Assembly: GCA_944470555.2 (NCBI GenBank)
Contig: OX104127.1
Span: 30,147,661 to 30,211,660 of the forward strand
Origin: Heterobilharzia americana
Lineage: Eukaryota > Platyhelminthes > Trematoda > Strigeidida > Schistosomatidae
Length of the DNA stretch: 64,000 bases
Reading direction: 5' to 3'
Shown: positions 20,861 to 32,689 of the stretch, in pieces
How positions within the stretch are numbered: the stretch's first letter is position 1
Layout of the letters: each line of letters starts with the position of its first letter
The notes under the pieces: generated by a model
Told to the model about the DNA's origin: nothing
The model's database searches: none
Seen by the model: the letters and a program-made list of their open reading frames with translations, nothing else
Translations under genes and position numbers: made by a program

Positions 20861-21617
20861 TGAGATTTTTAATGACAATATTATTAGCACCGAAGAGTTT
20901 CTTTGTTTCTCTTATTTGTTAGTACCGGTTTGACTTTGGTGAACTATATAACGTTCGATTTCGTAGGACGGAAAGGAACCAGTGACGCAAAAACTGAGTC
21001 GAATGTGCTTAAACCAGCGAAATGGAATACAGGCAGAGTGATGACATTCATCATGGACAGCTGACCTACAGAAATAGCACTCAAGGGGACAAAGTGAGCA
21101 TAATTTTCTTTTCTTTTCACGATTTCGAAATCAAACTATAAGTGGACTTTTACAAGTTGATGAACAGGTGCAGTTTTGGAGATTTTGGTTCGTCATCCGT
21201 ATATTAACTGAGCAAACGGGTAATTGTTTCGCCTAAGACATCTTTTACATACTTTCAATTGGTCGTAACTTATAATATTCTCATTTTTCTATTTCATCAT
21301 ATAAACTCGTGTAATGGACACATCCACTTTTGTTGCATCCTCTAGAAATTTGATGAGAATATTTGGCTATTTGCTCTACGCACGATGGATTTCCTATAGG
21401 ATGTTACCACGTGAGGTCATGAGTACCTTTGATTGACTTTGGGGATTTCCCGCCAAGTATTCATTCATGCAAAAAAGTATCACTGTAGTAAGACTGCCGT
21501 ATAAGACAGGCTGCATAACCCGCCTTCTTCAACCGTCGTCCTGTGCACTGTTCATCTTGAAATAAAAACATGAACTGAGTGCTGAACATACGGTTTGTGA
21601 TTTCTACTTTTATCAAA
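20861..21617. other. No gene seen
   Basis: AT-rich stretch with short frames only. No repeat shared with the rest of the window was noticed. Confidence 0.4.
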
Positions 21618-23157
21618 TTAGATCCAAATATTCGCATCATGAACTTTATGTTGTGCTAGATCGTGCCTAGATATTTTATTTATCCTTTTAATGCACTTCT
21701 TTTCATTTGCCCGACGACCTAATTTTTTCGAATCTTCGGCGCGGTACCAGCATCGAAGTCTAAAAGGCATAATTATATAATCATGCCTGTAAGCTGGCGC
21801 GTGCTCGTATTTGAAGGAATAAATTCTTAGTATCCTAATAGTTGTCGTACTCAACTTTATTTAGCTGTAACGTGATATCTTCCAAGTAAAGGTTACGGAT
21901 TATGAACCCCAATCATATTCCAGATTCATGATTATGTGGAGCAAGCCGCTCATAAAATGCGAGGTCACTTAAGTATCTTAGCTCAAGGTCACGGGTGCTT
22001 TCAACAACGGGTGGTTTCATAGACTGAAAGTGTAGCTGCGCTTCTATCGAAGAGGCAAAAACACATATGTAGCCGCACTTGCTTATACTGAACTTGAGTT
22101 TCAGGGCAGTGGATTACGTAGATATTTTGTCAAAGTTGTACCGATGCTCATAATTGGGACAGCTCAACATACGCAAATGGGTATTCATATTAGAGTCGTC
22201 AGCAAATAAAAATGGCTTGTCGTGTGCAGAGTAGTTACAAACGTCATTGATGCATTTCTTAAAGAGAAGATCTCATACACTACCGAACAACTCCAGAGGA
22301 AATCTGTATGGATTCTGAAGTTAGTAACACCAAGAATCGACGGAAGTACATGAAAGCCACAGTGTCGTCAGTATTTTGTCGGACATTTGCCTAACTTTCT
22401 ACGGTAACTGGGAGGTATAAGTAACTTATTGGCAAAAAACATGTTTTCGAAACACCCTAATGTGACAGTGGCGTCTAGACAGATTTTGAAGTTGTAGTGA
22501 AATACGTTTAGTGCTAGTTTGAGGTCAGTGTAATGAGGCATAGTCCACTAGTGGGTGCACGTAATCAGTAGATACATGAGCTCCTTATCCGTCTTGCTGC
22601 AATCCCTACATAATATTGGTTTGCAATTGGAAGTATAAATTAAATTGCTAGGAGAAGGAAGTGGTGGTGCACATAATACCGCTTTGTGATCACTCCCTGC
22701 AAATGTGGAGCCAATGTAACTGAGGTGGGGATTTGTGCCGTGACAAAATATTCAGACCGGTAGATTTCCCCCCTCATATTCATAGTACTAACAGTTTGTT
22801 TTTATTCAAAAATATCTAGCGTTTTTAGAAAATTGTCATACCCAACTGAACACGTAGTGAGTCTCACTTAGGTTCAGGCCGAATAAAGTGGCTGCCTATG
22901 ATCATATGATCGCATATGAGGGCCGAAGTTAGTTGGACTTCATGGTTACAGTAGATATTAGGTGTTCTGTAGACGCATTCAACCAGTACCGTAATATTCC
23001 TGTTACGTGTAGTGATCCGTGGAGGGTAGTCAGTTATCCTATCATGAGAAGTGATGACGACTAGTTGTATCCGCCAGGGATGTTCACTGTCGCCGTTCTT
23101 ATTTAACTTCGTTATGGGTGAAATATTGAAAATAACCTTAGTAAAGCCTGACTTCAC
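21618..23157 (-). pseudogene. CR1-H: decayed CR1-type element with endonuclease and RT remnants
   Basis: From 23157 down: endonuclease text (NITVLVECVYRTPNIYCN, where the family has VGCVYRPPN), with the GDFN box changed to GSHF near 22885. A linker follows, then the RT end (KPFLFADDSNMNTHL around 22180) with SISKCGYICV. A C-terminal piece lies at 21618-21854 (RAEDSKKLGRRANEKKCIKR, the counterpart of the IERVQRRATK block). Central RT blocks are missing, so there is an internal deletion. Many stops. Orientation is opposite to the RTE fragment that adjoins at 23.05 kb. Confidence 0.7.
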
Positions 23158-23925
23158 AAGGACTGACCTACTCCTGGAGGTTATCTTTTTGACTTGGAGT
23201 ATACGGACGATACTGTCCTGCTATGTGAAAACGCTAACAAGTTGCAGGGTTTTGTGAACGCGCAGAGCAGAAGGTCGAGCATGGTCTAATGCGTTTCATA
23301 GCTGTCAGATGCAAGATGATGCTCCGGGACTGGTCTACAGCCACTGCAAGTCTACAGGTAGGGGGTGAAGTGATGGAATGTGCCCACAACTTCACTTGTT
23401 TGTGAAGTTTCATTAGCTCGAGCAGGCTGGTTGCTGATGGAATCTAAACTTGGATACAGAAAGCCTATTTGACATTTGCTAATTAATGCCATTTGTGGCC
23501 CCAATTGGTGAGATATCTGATTATCTATCAGAGGACGAGTTTACTCGGCTGCGGTCCTTTCTGTCCTGTTATATGGCTGCAAGACATGACTTTCGACAGT
23601 GGAAGGCATGAAGTGGTTGCAGATTTCCAATTACAAGCGTCTTTGAAGTGCTCTTTGCAGTCGGCGGAATCACCGTTTGGACAGTGTTGAGGTCAGGCGA
23701 CGAACACCGGGTAAGACAGAGAAGTCAAGTGATGACGTTGTGAATGTCAGCCGACTGAGATGGCTTGGACGTATGCTGTGCATTCCAAGTTACCACTTGC
23801 CTCATACTAGGGGGAGCAGGATTCGGTTGGGAGAGGGTTCAGATTGGCTAGACCAATACCTGAAACCAGTTGATGAAGACTCTGATTATTGGTCTATGTA
23901 GTGTGGGGCGATGTATACTGCCTGG
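23051..23925 (+). pseudogene. RTE-type LINE fragment (RT end and C-terminus)
   Basis: SCIRQGCSLSPFLFNFVMG at the start is the GVRQGC-LSP block. LEYTDDTVLLCENANKLQ (about 23200) holds the catalytic YTDD. Then the broken segment around 23400-23660 follows, and VSRLRWLGRMLCIPSYHLP (23677-23901) is the C-terminal LHRLRWLGHVLRM signature. Both ends are truncated, with frameshifts between all segments. Fragments of the same family lie antisense in the CTDNEP1 introns. Confidence 0.8.
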
Positions 23926-24289
23926 TTGGGGTCCCCGAGATGGAAGGAATCAGTAGTTGAGGCCTCCTGGTGACGTGGTTGAAGATCTGTCAGAATGGTT
24001 TAAATGCACTCACTCATTGACACCGTCTAAGGCACTAACCGTTATCTTCAAACTGTTTGTTATCTCACACAACTTTGTCTACTTCAATATCATTCCCTTT
24101 CCATAGGCTTTTTCTCCGTCTGACTACTTATTACCACATTTTTGTAGCAATATCTCAGTCTGTCCCATATATTTAGCCCACAGCTCCGCTATTCTCCTCA
24201 CATACTGTGTTACCGACGTTTCGGTACACTACGTATAGCCGTCCGCTGTTTTCTATTTTAACACAGCTTCGATTTTAACGTATTTTTAA
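23926..24289 (+). other. Leader upstream of CR1-A
   Basis: No coding signal. It probably includes the 5' untranslated region of CR1-A, whose exact start cannot be seen. Confidence 0.4.
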
Positions 24290-25093
24290 ATGGAAAGATC
24301 TGAGGTTAAACGTTCTAAAATCGACTGCTCTAGTGAGAAAAAGCAAAGACTCGGTCACTCCAGTGCTCTTCTGTGTGACAGAAGCATTGTTACCCCTTAT
24401 ACCTCAGATCTCGATGAACTAGTGTGCCCCGCGCCTTTTGTCAGAACTGAAGACATCATATCAGTCATGAGTAGCAGTATCAACGACCACAGGAAAGAAA
24501 TCGACAATATTGAGACCATGATGGAAGAGATTCGGAGAATGGTTGAGGATTTCCATCCATTAGCATATCTTCTAGGGAAGTATGAGAATTTAGTTGAAGA
24601 CCGTGTAGTGAAAGCAGAAAACGTGATAGATCACTTGGCGATGGAGGTAATGAAGAGACTACCGTCGTCCCAACAGGCCGTCGTTTATAACATACCTGAT
24701 ACCCTACCCCTGGATGTAGTTAATACAAAAGTATTAAACTCATGCAGTATGACAAGAACACGCTGTGACTGTAAGCGCCTCCGCAAAAGGTCAGTGCAGT
24801 CTAGCTGCCGTATGATCTTCAAGTTCACTACTTCATTTGAAGCCAAAAGATTTATAAAACTACGAGACCACATAAGGTTACATAGCAGCTTTAAAAATAT
24901 TGCTATTGCACAAGACAAAACCGCGTGCCAACGCAGAAAACAGAAAAGGAGTAGTCTGACCAGTTCATCACCTCTAAACACAGAGGCTGATGTGTGCACG
25001 AACAGACCATCAGAAAGTGCTGACGTGGTCAGTAATTCTGTTGAATGTACCTGTTCCTTGGTCCCAATCAGATCTACCTACAAGTCAGCATGA
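24290..25093 (+). CDS. CR1-A ORF1 protein, N-terminal part
   Basis: ATG 24290 opens 267 codons. The N-terminus is charged. Residues about 60-125 look like a coiled coil (KEIDNIETMMEEIRRMVEDF onward), followed by an RNA-binding-like core (QAVVYNIPDTLPLDVV, SSCRMIFKFTTSFEAKRF) and a basic stretch (RRKQKRSS). This layout fits LINE ORF1 proteins, which coat element RNA. It stops at 25093, and the missing C-terminus continues in other frames up to 25688. Confidence 0.65.
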   Translation: MERSEVKRSKIDCSSEKKQRLGHSSALLCDRSIVTPYTSDLDELVCPAPFVRTEDIISVMSSSINDHRKEIDNIETMMEEIRRMVEDFHPLAYLLGKYENLVEDRVVKAENVIDHLAMEVMKRLPSSQQAVVYNIPDTLPLDVVNTKVLNSCSMTRTRCDCKRLRKRSVQSSCRMIFKFTTSFEAKRFIKLRDHIRLHSSFKNIAIAQDKTACQRRKQKRSSLTSSSPLNTEADVCTNRPSESADVVSNSVECTCSLVPIRSTYKSA

Positions 25094-25688
25094 TCCTTCA
25101 GCTACTCGTAAAAAATAACTGTTTGGACCATAAAAAGAAGCCCGCTGGGTGACAGAAAACCCAGAAGTTCGGGCGAAACCTCACCATCCAAAGCTAAAAC
25201 GTTCTTGAAGAAGGACCATTTCGGGCGCGTGCTTTCCAATAACGGAGAAGAATATTTCATAACCAAGACACTAGCAATACACGAACCCAAACGGCGAGTT
25301 TTCCGTCGAACCCCTTTTTTTCAAAAATAAGCACCACGACAACTTGAGGTTGCGTCACGCGAGACACTCCTTCGGACCACGTCCTTTTGATGACAGGGGT
25401 CATAACGTGGTGCCGAGTAGCGTACCTAACGCTCAAACGTCCTAAATGTCACAAACACCTAACCACTGTTTAGCTGTGCATCTTAATAATCCTAGTCAAT
25501 ACTTTTGGAACAGATACACACCCCCTGCAAGAAACTTTCCCACTTATGGACCCTACCAAGATTTTTTTCGGGTCCCACACAATATGTACGACCCATGGTG
25601 TTTAGGCTCGTTCGACCCCCTAGTAACACAGGGCTGGAACCAATTTCCTCTACTTACACCGGCCATAAACCATACCTTACGCCAATAG
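25094..25688 (+). pseudogene. CR1-A ORF1 C-terminal part in shifted frames
   Basis: Three consecutive open pieces continue ORF1: one with SGETSPSKAKTFLKKDHFGR and KRRVFRRTPFF, one with LRLRHARHSFGPRPFDDRG, and one starting at 25446 rich in Tyr, Pro and Asn (NFPTYGPYQDFFRVPHNMYD) ending at 25688. The reading order suggests one original protein broken by two or three small changes. Confidence 0.5.
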
Positions 25689-27505
25689 TAAAGAAGGAGT
25701 GCACGATAATAACCTATAAGTGCTGTGAAAAGCTAAGTAATCATATACTCATGAGAGACACAAACTCAGCAGTCACGCCGGTAAACCCCACTGTTGAGTC
25801 CTGTCACGTCCGAGACATAGGTAGTGCATCGTCTATACATCGTCCATATATCCCTAAAATTTTCCGCAATAAACTTAGGAAATTATCATCACAATACCAC
25901 TCGTCGAAAGACTGCATGTCACTGCACTTAATTCATGAGACTCACGAATCTATCAAGACACTACGTGCGAAACATGCGGTAAACGAAGAGATCGTCGCTC
26001 TCAAAAGTGGCCGTAGAATACACATGTTGACATCTCTTTTGAGTAAACGTCTGAAGCTATCAACGGATGCGGCCTATCTACAAAGTAATGGGGTGGTACA
26101 CAACGATCTCCTCAAGATTAGTGAATTGTTTAGCGAATCATCCGCTAATTTCAACCCTAATGCCCTCAAAACCACTGGCTTTACTCTAATTACCGCTAGT
26201 TCATGTACTAGAGTGGAGTTCACTGTCAAAAGTATCACAGAGGCTATCAAAAGCCTGAGACTATCGACGGGTACGGAGATAGATGGCCGAAACTCAATAG
26301 TCATCAGAAATAAAGGTAACGATATGCCGCTGTTCTTGCTTAAGATATTCACACTATCAATAGGAAGTGGGGAGTATCCCAGAGAGTGGGAAACTAGCTT
26401 CATAGGCCCTCGCTACAAGTCCGGTGACAAAGCGAATGCTAGTAACTACAGACCTATCAACATAAGACCAGTCGTCTCCCAAATTATGGAAAAAGTGATT
26501 AAGAGCAGCATGTCTGACTACCTACTTAGAGAAAACCTCATCACAAAGTCTCAGCACGGTTTCATTAAAAAGAAGTCTTGCGTTACTTGCCATTTCGATT
26601 TCTTCAACCTTATCACTAATAGCCGCGAGGTACGTAAAATCGTCATTGTTCTACACTTCGATATATCAAAGGCATTTGACAAGATGCCACACAGCATACT
26701 CTTTGATAAGCTACAATCGATTGGCACTCATGACCCTTTGCTTCATTGGCTAAAGTCATTTCTCAGTGATCGTAGTCAAATCGTCAAAGTAAATTCTATG
26801 CAGCCTGAACCTAGGCTCATAACTAGTGGAGTAATACAGGGTAGTGTCCTTGGGCCTTTGTTGTTCATAACTCATATTAATAGTGTGTGCAAGCGCTTCA
26901 CTGCAGGGGAAACATTCCTATACGCTGATGACCTTAAGGTTGTATACTCATTTCACACCCATGAACTAAGCAATGAGCTATCTACTGCTCAACAAGAATT
27001 AGGTGAAGTTGCTAAATGGTGTGACGAGTCCCATCTCAAGTTCAACATTGGCAAATGTGGTTGGCTTAGCATAGGCAGCGATAACCTAGATGTGTCTCTT
27101 GGAGTATGTGGAAAAAAGCCACCTGGACGTTTCTCCGTGCTAGATCTTGGTCTTAGATATTCCAGTGACTTAACATTCTCCGAACGAACGGCTTGTATCA
27201 CACCTAAGTCACGTAGACTCCCTGGATGCATCGGTCATAACTTTTATGGCACTGAATCAAGGGTCCTACTCTACAGGGTGAGCATCCGTCCAATTTTAGA
27301 ATGCTGCCCGTTTATCCTAAGTGGCCTTCGTGCAAGCAACAAAGGAAAAATTGAAGGAGTACAACGCCACTTCACACTAAAAGCGCTCGGAGTTGAATGC
27401 AGCCTAGACTACATCTCCAGATGCCACATGCTAGGACTGGAACCTCTCTGGAAGAGGCGACTTAGAATGAGTCTTATGTTTTACTATGAATTACTTCGTA
27501 AATAA
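25689..27505 (+). CDS. CR1-A reverse transcriptase
   Basis: The open frame extends back to 25505, but the recognisable protein starts at the linker (IPKIFRNKLRKLSSQYHSSK, then EEIVALKSGRRIHMLTSLLS). Reverse transcriptase blocks follow in order: LRLSTGTEIDGRNSI, SNYRPINIRPVVS, SQHGFIKKKSC, LHFDISKAFDKM (first Asp), TSGVIQGSVLGPLLF, FLYADDLKVVYS (YADD, near 26918) and WCDESHLKFNIGKC. The C-terminal domain (LLYRVSIRPILECCPFIL) follows. All catalytic Asp residues are present and no stop occurs over more than 600 codons. No endonuclease precedes it. Confidence 0.85.
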
Positions 27506-27778
27506 ATGCACTCATGTGGCCCGGAAATCAAAATAGTTGTAACACCTACTCACTATTGACGTAATCACAATCTTTTAGCTGAAAATGAGTATTGTAAGAC
27601 CAAATTGCGAGGAATCTTCTTCCTCAATAAGTCCTCTGACATCTGGAATAGGCTTTCTGAGGAAATGCGTACTGCAGGCTCATTATCGACCTTTCGTTCT
27701 GCACTTAATAAGCTCCTAACTGATGATGAGTCCGTCACTCGCCTAGGCCTTCAAACGTATAGAGTAAAGCTGTCATAA
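27506..27778 (+). pseudogene. CR1-A pol C-terminus after a frame break
   Basis: After the stop at 27503-27505 a continuing frame reads LRGIFFLNKSSDIWNRLSEE and ends at 27776. This is the CR1 terminal segment with the conserved WN-LP-like motif (IWNRLSEEM). One small change near 27505 therefore truncates an otherwise open pol. Confidence 0.65.
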
Positions 27779-29100
27779 ATCCCAAGTACTTTTTACCTCA
27801 ATGGACTCATAAAGGGTGTTTGATTACTAGTCCATCTTGTCGGATTTTGCAGTATAAATACATACCCAGTGTTCCCTTTAAGCTTACCAACAAAAACTGC
27901 CGATCTAATAACTCGTGGGAACTTCATGTAAGAAAAAAAGAAAGATTCAATCTTAAACGAATAAATTAAAGTTTATATATAGCTCGAATGACTTTAAAAA
28001 GACAAGAACTTCTCTCCTCCCAGTTTGTTTTACTTGGTATTCCACTGTCCAGTTTCTCCTAACGCATTCTTTTCTCTACTGTTTTCAGTATCAGCCTGAC
28101 GAGGAAGTCCTAAGCACTAGTTCTGTCAAAAAAATCAACATACTGGAAATCCTACTTTATACCTGATACTGGAACCTGATGTTGGAGGTATCTAACTGGC
28201 TCGCCCTGATTTTCCATTCTCCTGTTTCTTGAATAGCTTCACAATCAACTCACCTCCCTACCAGTACCTTGAATAATACCACACACGAAACCTCAAGCAC
28301 AACAACTGGTCTCTGATTTCTGGTCCGTCACAAATGCAACGGAAATTTGGATAAACAGTCAAACCCGAGAGATCACTTTACCTAACGGCAACACTACCAT
28401 GATAATGTTGTGCAACAGATTTCTCGAGTACTTTATCTTGTATGAATCCATCTAACAGAAGTCGATTAACAGCCAATGTATCTCCCAGTCAATGCTGCAC
28501 ACTTTAATGTGAAATCTATGATGTTTGACATGTGTGTAATATTCACCACTGTTGAACGACGATTCTTCCAGTCTTTAACTACTTGCACGACAACAAATAT
28601 TTCCAGCATTATCAATCTGAATCGCTGGGAAAGATAACACTTGAAGAGTGAGAAGTGCCTGAACTTATACATTCACCTAGATTAAATGATTGTATGGATA
28701 CTTACTTACTCCTGAAATCATTGAAGTAAGTTATTATTGGTCAATAGAGCTACGAACACAAGAGTTACTGTTGAAATAGACGTTTATCCGGCGAAACACC
28801 GCGTCTTGACTACTCACAACGCAAACACTGAATACTGCGCCGTTTGATATAGAGAAAGAATTGTGAGCAGGAATGACTTAAACTCAAAACTAAGTGCATG
28901 TAACGTAGTGATATTTTCCTGCCATTTTCGCAACATTTAGGCGCTTGGTACCATGACAGAGTCTAATGTCCTCCTTCTGTATCATTCAATGCTGCCAAAA
29001 CCTTTTATATTCCTATGCAGTTACCAATTTGATGAGGTCTGTAAACTGGCTTCTCTCATGTTAACTTCATAACTTGAGAATAAGGATATTTATTTATTTA
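27779..29100 (+). other. CR1-A 3' untranslated region
   Basis: No reading frame. Positions 28440-28960 resemble 36940-37440 block by block (for example ACTTATACATTCAC near 28665 against ACTTATATATTCAC near 37130), so both probably are tails of related CR1 copies. The terminal motif with TATTTATTTATTT lies at 29015-29105. Confidence 0.55.
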
Positions 29101-29105
29101 TTTAC

Positions 29106-30015
29106 AAGTGTGGCAATGTCATCCTTTGGACCTGTGTACGAGATTCTACGTTGATTTTGTCAGTCAGTCACATGGTTCTTGGTCGTATCAATTCGGGAAT
29201 TTGCTATCGTTTTTGACTCCTTATCGCTATATATTTAAAGTAATGTAGCAATAGTAATTTATTCATCACTGAATATACGGGCTCGCACCATTTTAACAGG
29301 TACGAATACGTTCTATGTAAGTTACGTGTCTCTTTTAGTCAGGGAATTCATTGACTACCCACTCATTTACTGCGAAATATGTGCTGCATGTTGATAAAAT
29401 AAAGCGTTGAGCCCAAATGAGTGTGCAAAAATTAGCAAGATGGACGAGTGGAAGTGTCGTCACCCAGTGTCATCTTTGAGTACTTGCCCTCACACCCACC
29501 AAGTTTGCCCCACCGGTCATGACTTCCCATAGTAACTTCATGAGTCACCTCTCGAAGACAGTAACCAATGCGCCCTAGATTAATTTGCTTTGGGGGTTAG
29601 TGGGGATTTATTGATTGCAAGTTGGACGAAACCTCCCTCCAGTGCTGCTAGGTTCCCCATGTTCCTCCAACTGACGTCGGTCCATGTTGAATACCAACTT
29701 AGAACCAACAAATTCTCACAACACCCCGCGGTGAATTCTTACATATTGCTTAGTAATAACGATGAAAAGTTCACGAATGAATAAATGAATTTTTTCATCA
29801 TTTACTGTTCCTCAGTGAGTGCAGAACCATGGGTTCTATGTATTCACGTACCAGCTCATATCAAAGAACGATAATGTTACTGAGCATCATGACCGCAATC
29901 CAAATATCTGCATGCTACGACTCCTGCATCAAAATTTAGTGGGTTTGTTTTAGCACATCTACCTTGTCTGCAATTTTTGCACGTTGTGGCAACCTTGTGG
30001 TTGGCAAGGATATTC
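29106..30015. other. Gene-poor spacer
   Basis: No supported gene. A minus-strand frame at 29877-30107 is Cys-rich (CKNCRQGRCAK, later CRYLDCGHD) and might be a remnant of a zinc-binding protein, but it overlaps the CR1-B reverse transcriptase start and I cannot assign it. Confidence 0.4.
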
Positions 30016-31206
30016 TCATGCTCACCATCGTAACAAATCCTAAGAGGTGGCAAAGATATACCGCTGATTCTGTTGAAGCTCTTTAATACTTCCCTCTCCA
30101 GTGGCAATTACCCTGAGAACTGGAAACTATCATACATACACCCCAAGCATAAATGTGGACCAGTATCTATTACAGAAAACTACCGACCTGTAAACATCAC
30201 GTCAGTGGTATCCAGTACTATGGAAAAGGTGATTGTGAAAGCAGTTGTCGACTATATGACGGCAAACCAACTGCTCTCGCCAGCACAACATGGGTTCTTG
30301 AAAGGCCAGTCATACGCTACAAGCTATCTTGACTATCTAGACGACGTTACAAGCAAGCATGACCAAGGCCAATTTGTAACTACCCTTTTCTTAGACTTCA
30401 AGCAAGCATTCGATAAGGTGCCCCACAAGCGCCTGATCACTAAGTTGCAATCATATGGTTTCCGTGACCCGTTACTGTCCTGGCTTAGAACACCTTTCGA
30501 GGGTCGCTTCCAAGTAGTAAAATTCAGTAATTGCTACTCCTCCCCTAGACCCAAACAAAGCGGTGTCATCCAGGGTAGTGCGCTAGGACCGATACTTTCC
30601 CTAATCTATGTAAACGATATCTGCAGTGTTATCCAAAATGGCATACCCTACCTTTTCGCGGACGACTTGAAGATAGTCTACAGCTATTCTCCTGCGGCAC
30701 TAACACAGGTTTTCTCCCAAATACAAGAAGATCTGAAGAGAACATTTATATGGAGCATGACCTGGCAGCCTCCTCTAAACCCAAATAAAATTGGCATCCT
30801 CCGTTTCAGTAAATCCCACCCAGAAGTAACACTACACTTGGGTGACATTGCACTGCAGGTATACAACACTGCGAAAGACCTCGGAATCACTTACTCCGGA
30901 AGTTTGACTTTTAGCGAGCATGCAGATTCAGTAGTTTCCAGGGGCAGAAGACTCATTGGTCTTCTACACGGAGACATACTCACACTTGAGGCAAAACTTA
31001 TACTGTACAAGGCTATGGTTCGCCCAATATCAGAGTACTGCACGGTTATCTATAGTAACATGAAAGTATCGGACAGAATTCGAGTAGAGAACATTCAACA
31101 AAACTTTACTCTGACTTGCATACGAAGCAAGATGCAAAAAACTAGGACCAGGATCACTCTGGCTCGACCTGACACTTCTTTTTCGCCCTTTATTTACAAA
31201 CTCTAA
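30016..31206 (+). CDS. CR1-B reverse transcriptase (5'-truncated)
   Basis: The frame begins inside the RT domain (GGKDIPLILLKLFN) and stays open to 31206. Blocks: YPENWKLSYIHPKHKC, ENYRPVNITSVVSS, AQHGFLKGQS, LFLDFKQAFDKVPH (Asp kept), SGVIQGSALGPIL, YLFADDLKIVYSY (catalytic FADD near 30655) and the C-terminal domain LILYKAMVRPISEYC. The N-terminal RT, linker and endonuclease are missing, as in a typical 5'-truncated LINE insertion. Catalytic residues look intact. Confidence 0.8.
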
Positions 31207-31509
31207 AACGAAATGTGCTGTCACCTTTAAATCAACACAGGCATATGATCTGCGTAATAGCGAGAACATCATCCCAATAAATAAGCATTGCTCAAAACTT
31301 CGATGTAGGTTTTTCATAACGCAATACAGTATGCTGTGGAGCAAACTTCCCGCTCCTATACGAGCATGTCGTTCTCTCGGCCAGTTTCAACGATTACTTA
31401 GCGAATTCCTCCTATCAACTATTCTCATCAATTCGTTGACTACCAAGCCCCAAACGGTAATATCACTTGCAACGGTGCCACTGGTACCTAGACTCAAGGG
31501 AGACTAACA
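31207..31509 (+). pseudogene. CR1-B pol C-terminus in a shifted frame
   Basis: Right after the first stop, another frame reads STQAYDLRNSENIIPINKHC, FFITQYSMLWSKLPAPI and FQRLLSEFLLS, the terminal part of CR1 pol, to TAA near 31507. One frameshift and premature stop thus separate it from the reverse transcriptase. Confidence 0.7.
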
Positions 31510-32689
31510 GCAGTGATAAAAGCATACAACACCGAAAACTAAATGCAATAGTTAAGTTAAAATCTAATTTCTTTAAGAAAATGACCAGGAGTGAACAGGA
31601 AGCGGAGTGCGATACGATATGCAACAGTGAACTCAGTAGCTACTCTAATGCAACCTACTTTTTTTGACAACCTAACTGATCTAACGACTTAGCGCCTATT
31701 TCCTAAAAATCGCTCCCTTAAGTAATCTCTCCACTCTGAAAAGATAAAGAAACTGTCTGTCGGTGCATTTTCATAGCATGCAACTCTTTATTATTTGCCC
31801 TTTGTTATCAGTACTTATATGTAAGTACTCTGTACCAGCATAGTTTTGGTAGCTTCAATATGATAATACTCAACGGGCAACACCATGATCATCCCCCTCG
31901 TGACCAGATAAAGGGTGGTTACCGTCTTAGAAAAAACCACTAATTTCACTTAAATGTTTATAACTCCATCAGACGCTTGTACGTAGGTACATAACAAGTG
32001 AATACTCGGTCCAAAATCCCCAGTCTCTCTATTTCGTGGTGATATCCTCAGCTTCAGACTGAGTTTCATTACTGTCGAGAGCACCTTTATCTTCTTCCAC
32101 ATAAGCTTACCTCTTAACAGTTGGTTCTCGATACTTCTTGAAGTAAGTTTTACAGTCAGTAAGAAGAACTCACCCAGATGTATCATGGTTGATCTACTCC
32201 TGCGTATTTTTGTGCTCCTGTTTCGAATTTCGCCTGTTGCTGGCTTTTGTTATTCACTTTTTAGGTTTACCTAACCAGTCCTGCATTCATATGGAACCCT
32301 AGAAATCGCATTTGTCAGTGGGAACCTTGCTATCAAAACCTTATGACGAACGCGCACGCCTCAAGGTCATGAATGTGATGAGGCCTCACCTTCAGGAATT
32401 TTGGATGATTCAAACGACAACCGGCTAATCTTTAAACTGAGCCTGTTTCAACACACCTCTTATATGCCATAAATAACAGTATCTAATGTATAGCCTAACA
32501 TTGTACATAATAGTCATTTCTCATTACCAAAATGATCAAACCTGTAAACTGGTTTGTATTCATTAAACCTTTGTTGTATGAACCCATAGAATTCTGTCGA
32601 TCTTTTTGAAATAAGGCCACGGAAACACTTTAAGCTAATTTATTTGCACATGTTTTCTCGTCGAGTATGAATTTTAAATTGGTTCCTTG
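31510..32689 (+). other. Probable CR1-B 3' untranslated region and spacer
   Basis: No gene. At 32510-32560 a degraded CR1 tail is visible (CCAAAATGATCAAACCTGTAA). Short frames on both strands are not supported. Confidence 0.4.

Larger units (their letters stand above)
24290..29100 (+). mobile_element. CR1-A: best preserved CR1-type LINE, endonuclease missing
   Basis: The order is ORF1 (24290-25688, broken), reverse transcriptase (about 25690-27778) and a long untranslated tail ending in the shared 3' motif with ATTT repeats (29015-29100). The AP-endonuclease domain expected before the linker is absent: only about 170 bp separate the end of ORF1 from the linker. All RT blocks are in one frame. 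The element therefore looks like an internally deleted but rather recent copy. Confidence 0.75.

Noticed and set aside
21618..21854. Separate basic protein on the minus strand
   Set aside because: Its middle matches the CR1 pol C-terminal block and it lies in line with CR1-H, so it was merged with that relic.
25446..25688. Independent small gene
   Set aside because: Its position and Tyr/Pro-rich text fit the C-terminal end of the CR1-A ORF1 protein better than a separate gene.
29877..30107. Minus-strand Cys-rich protein (CKNCRQGRCAK)
   Set aside because: It overlaps the sense reverse transcriptase of CR1-B at its 5' end, is short, and the Cys spacing fits no zinc motif I can name.
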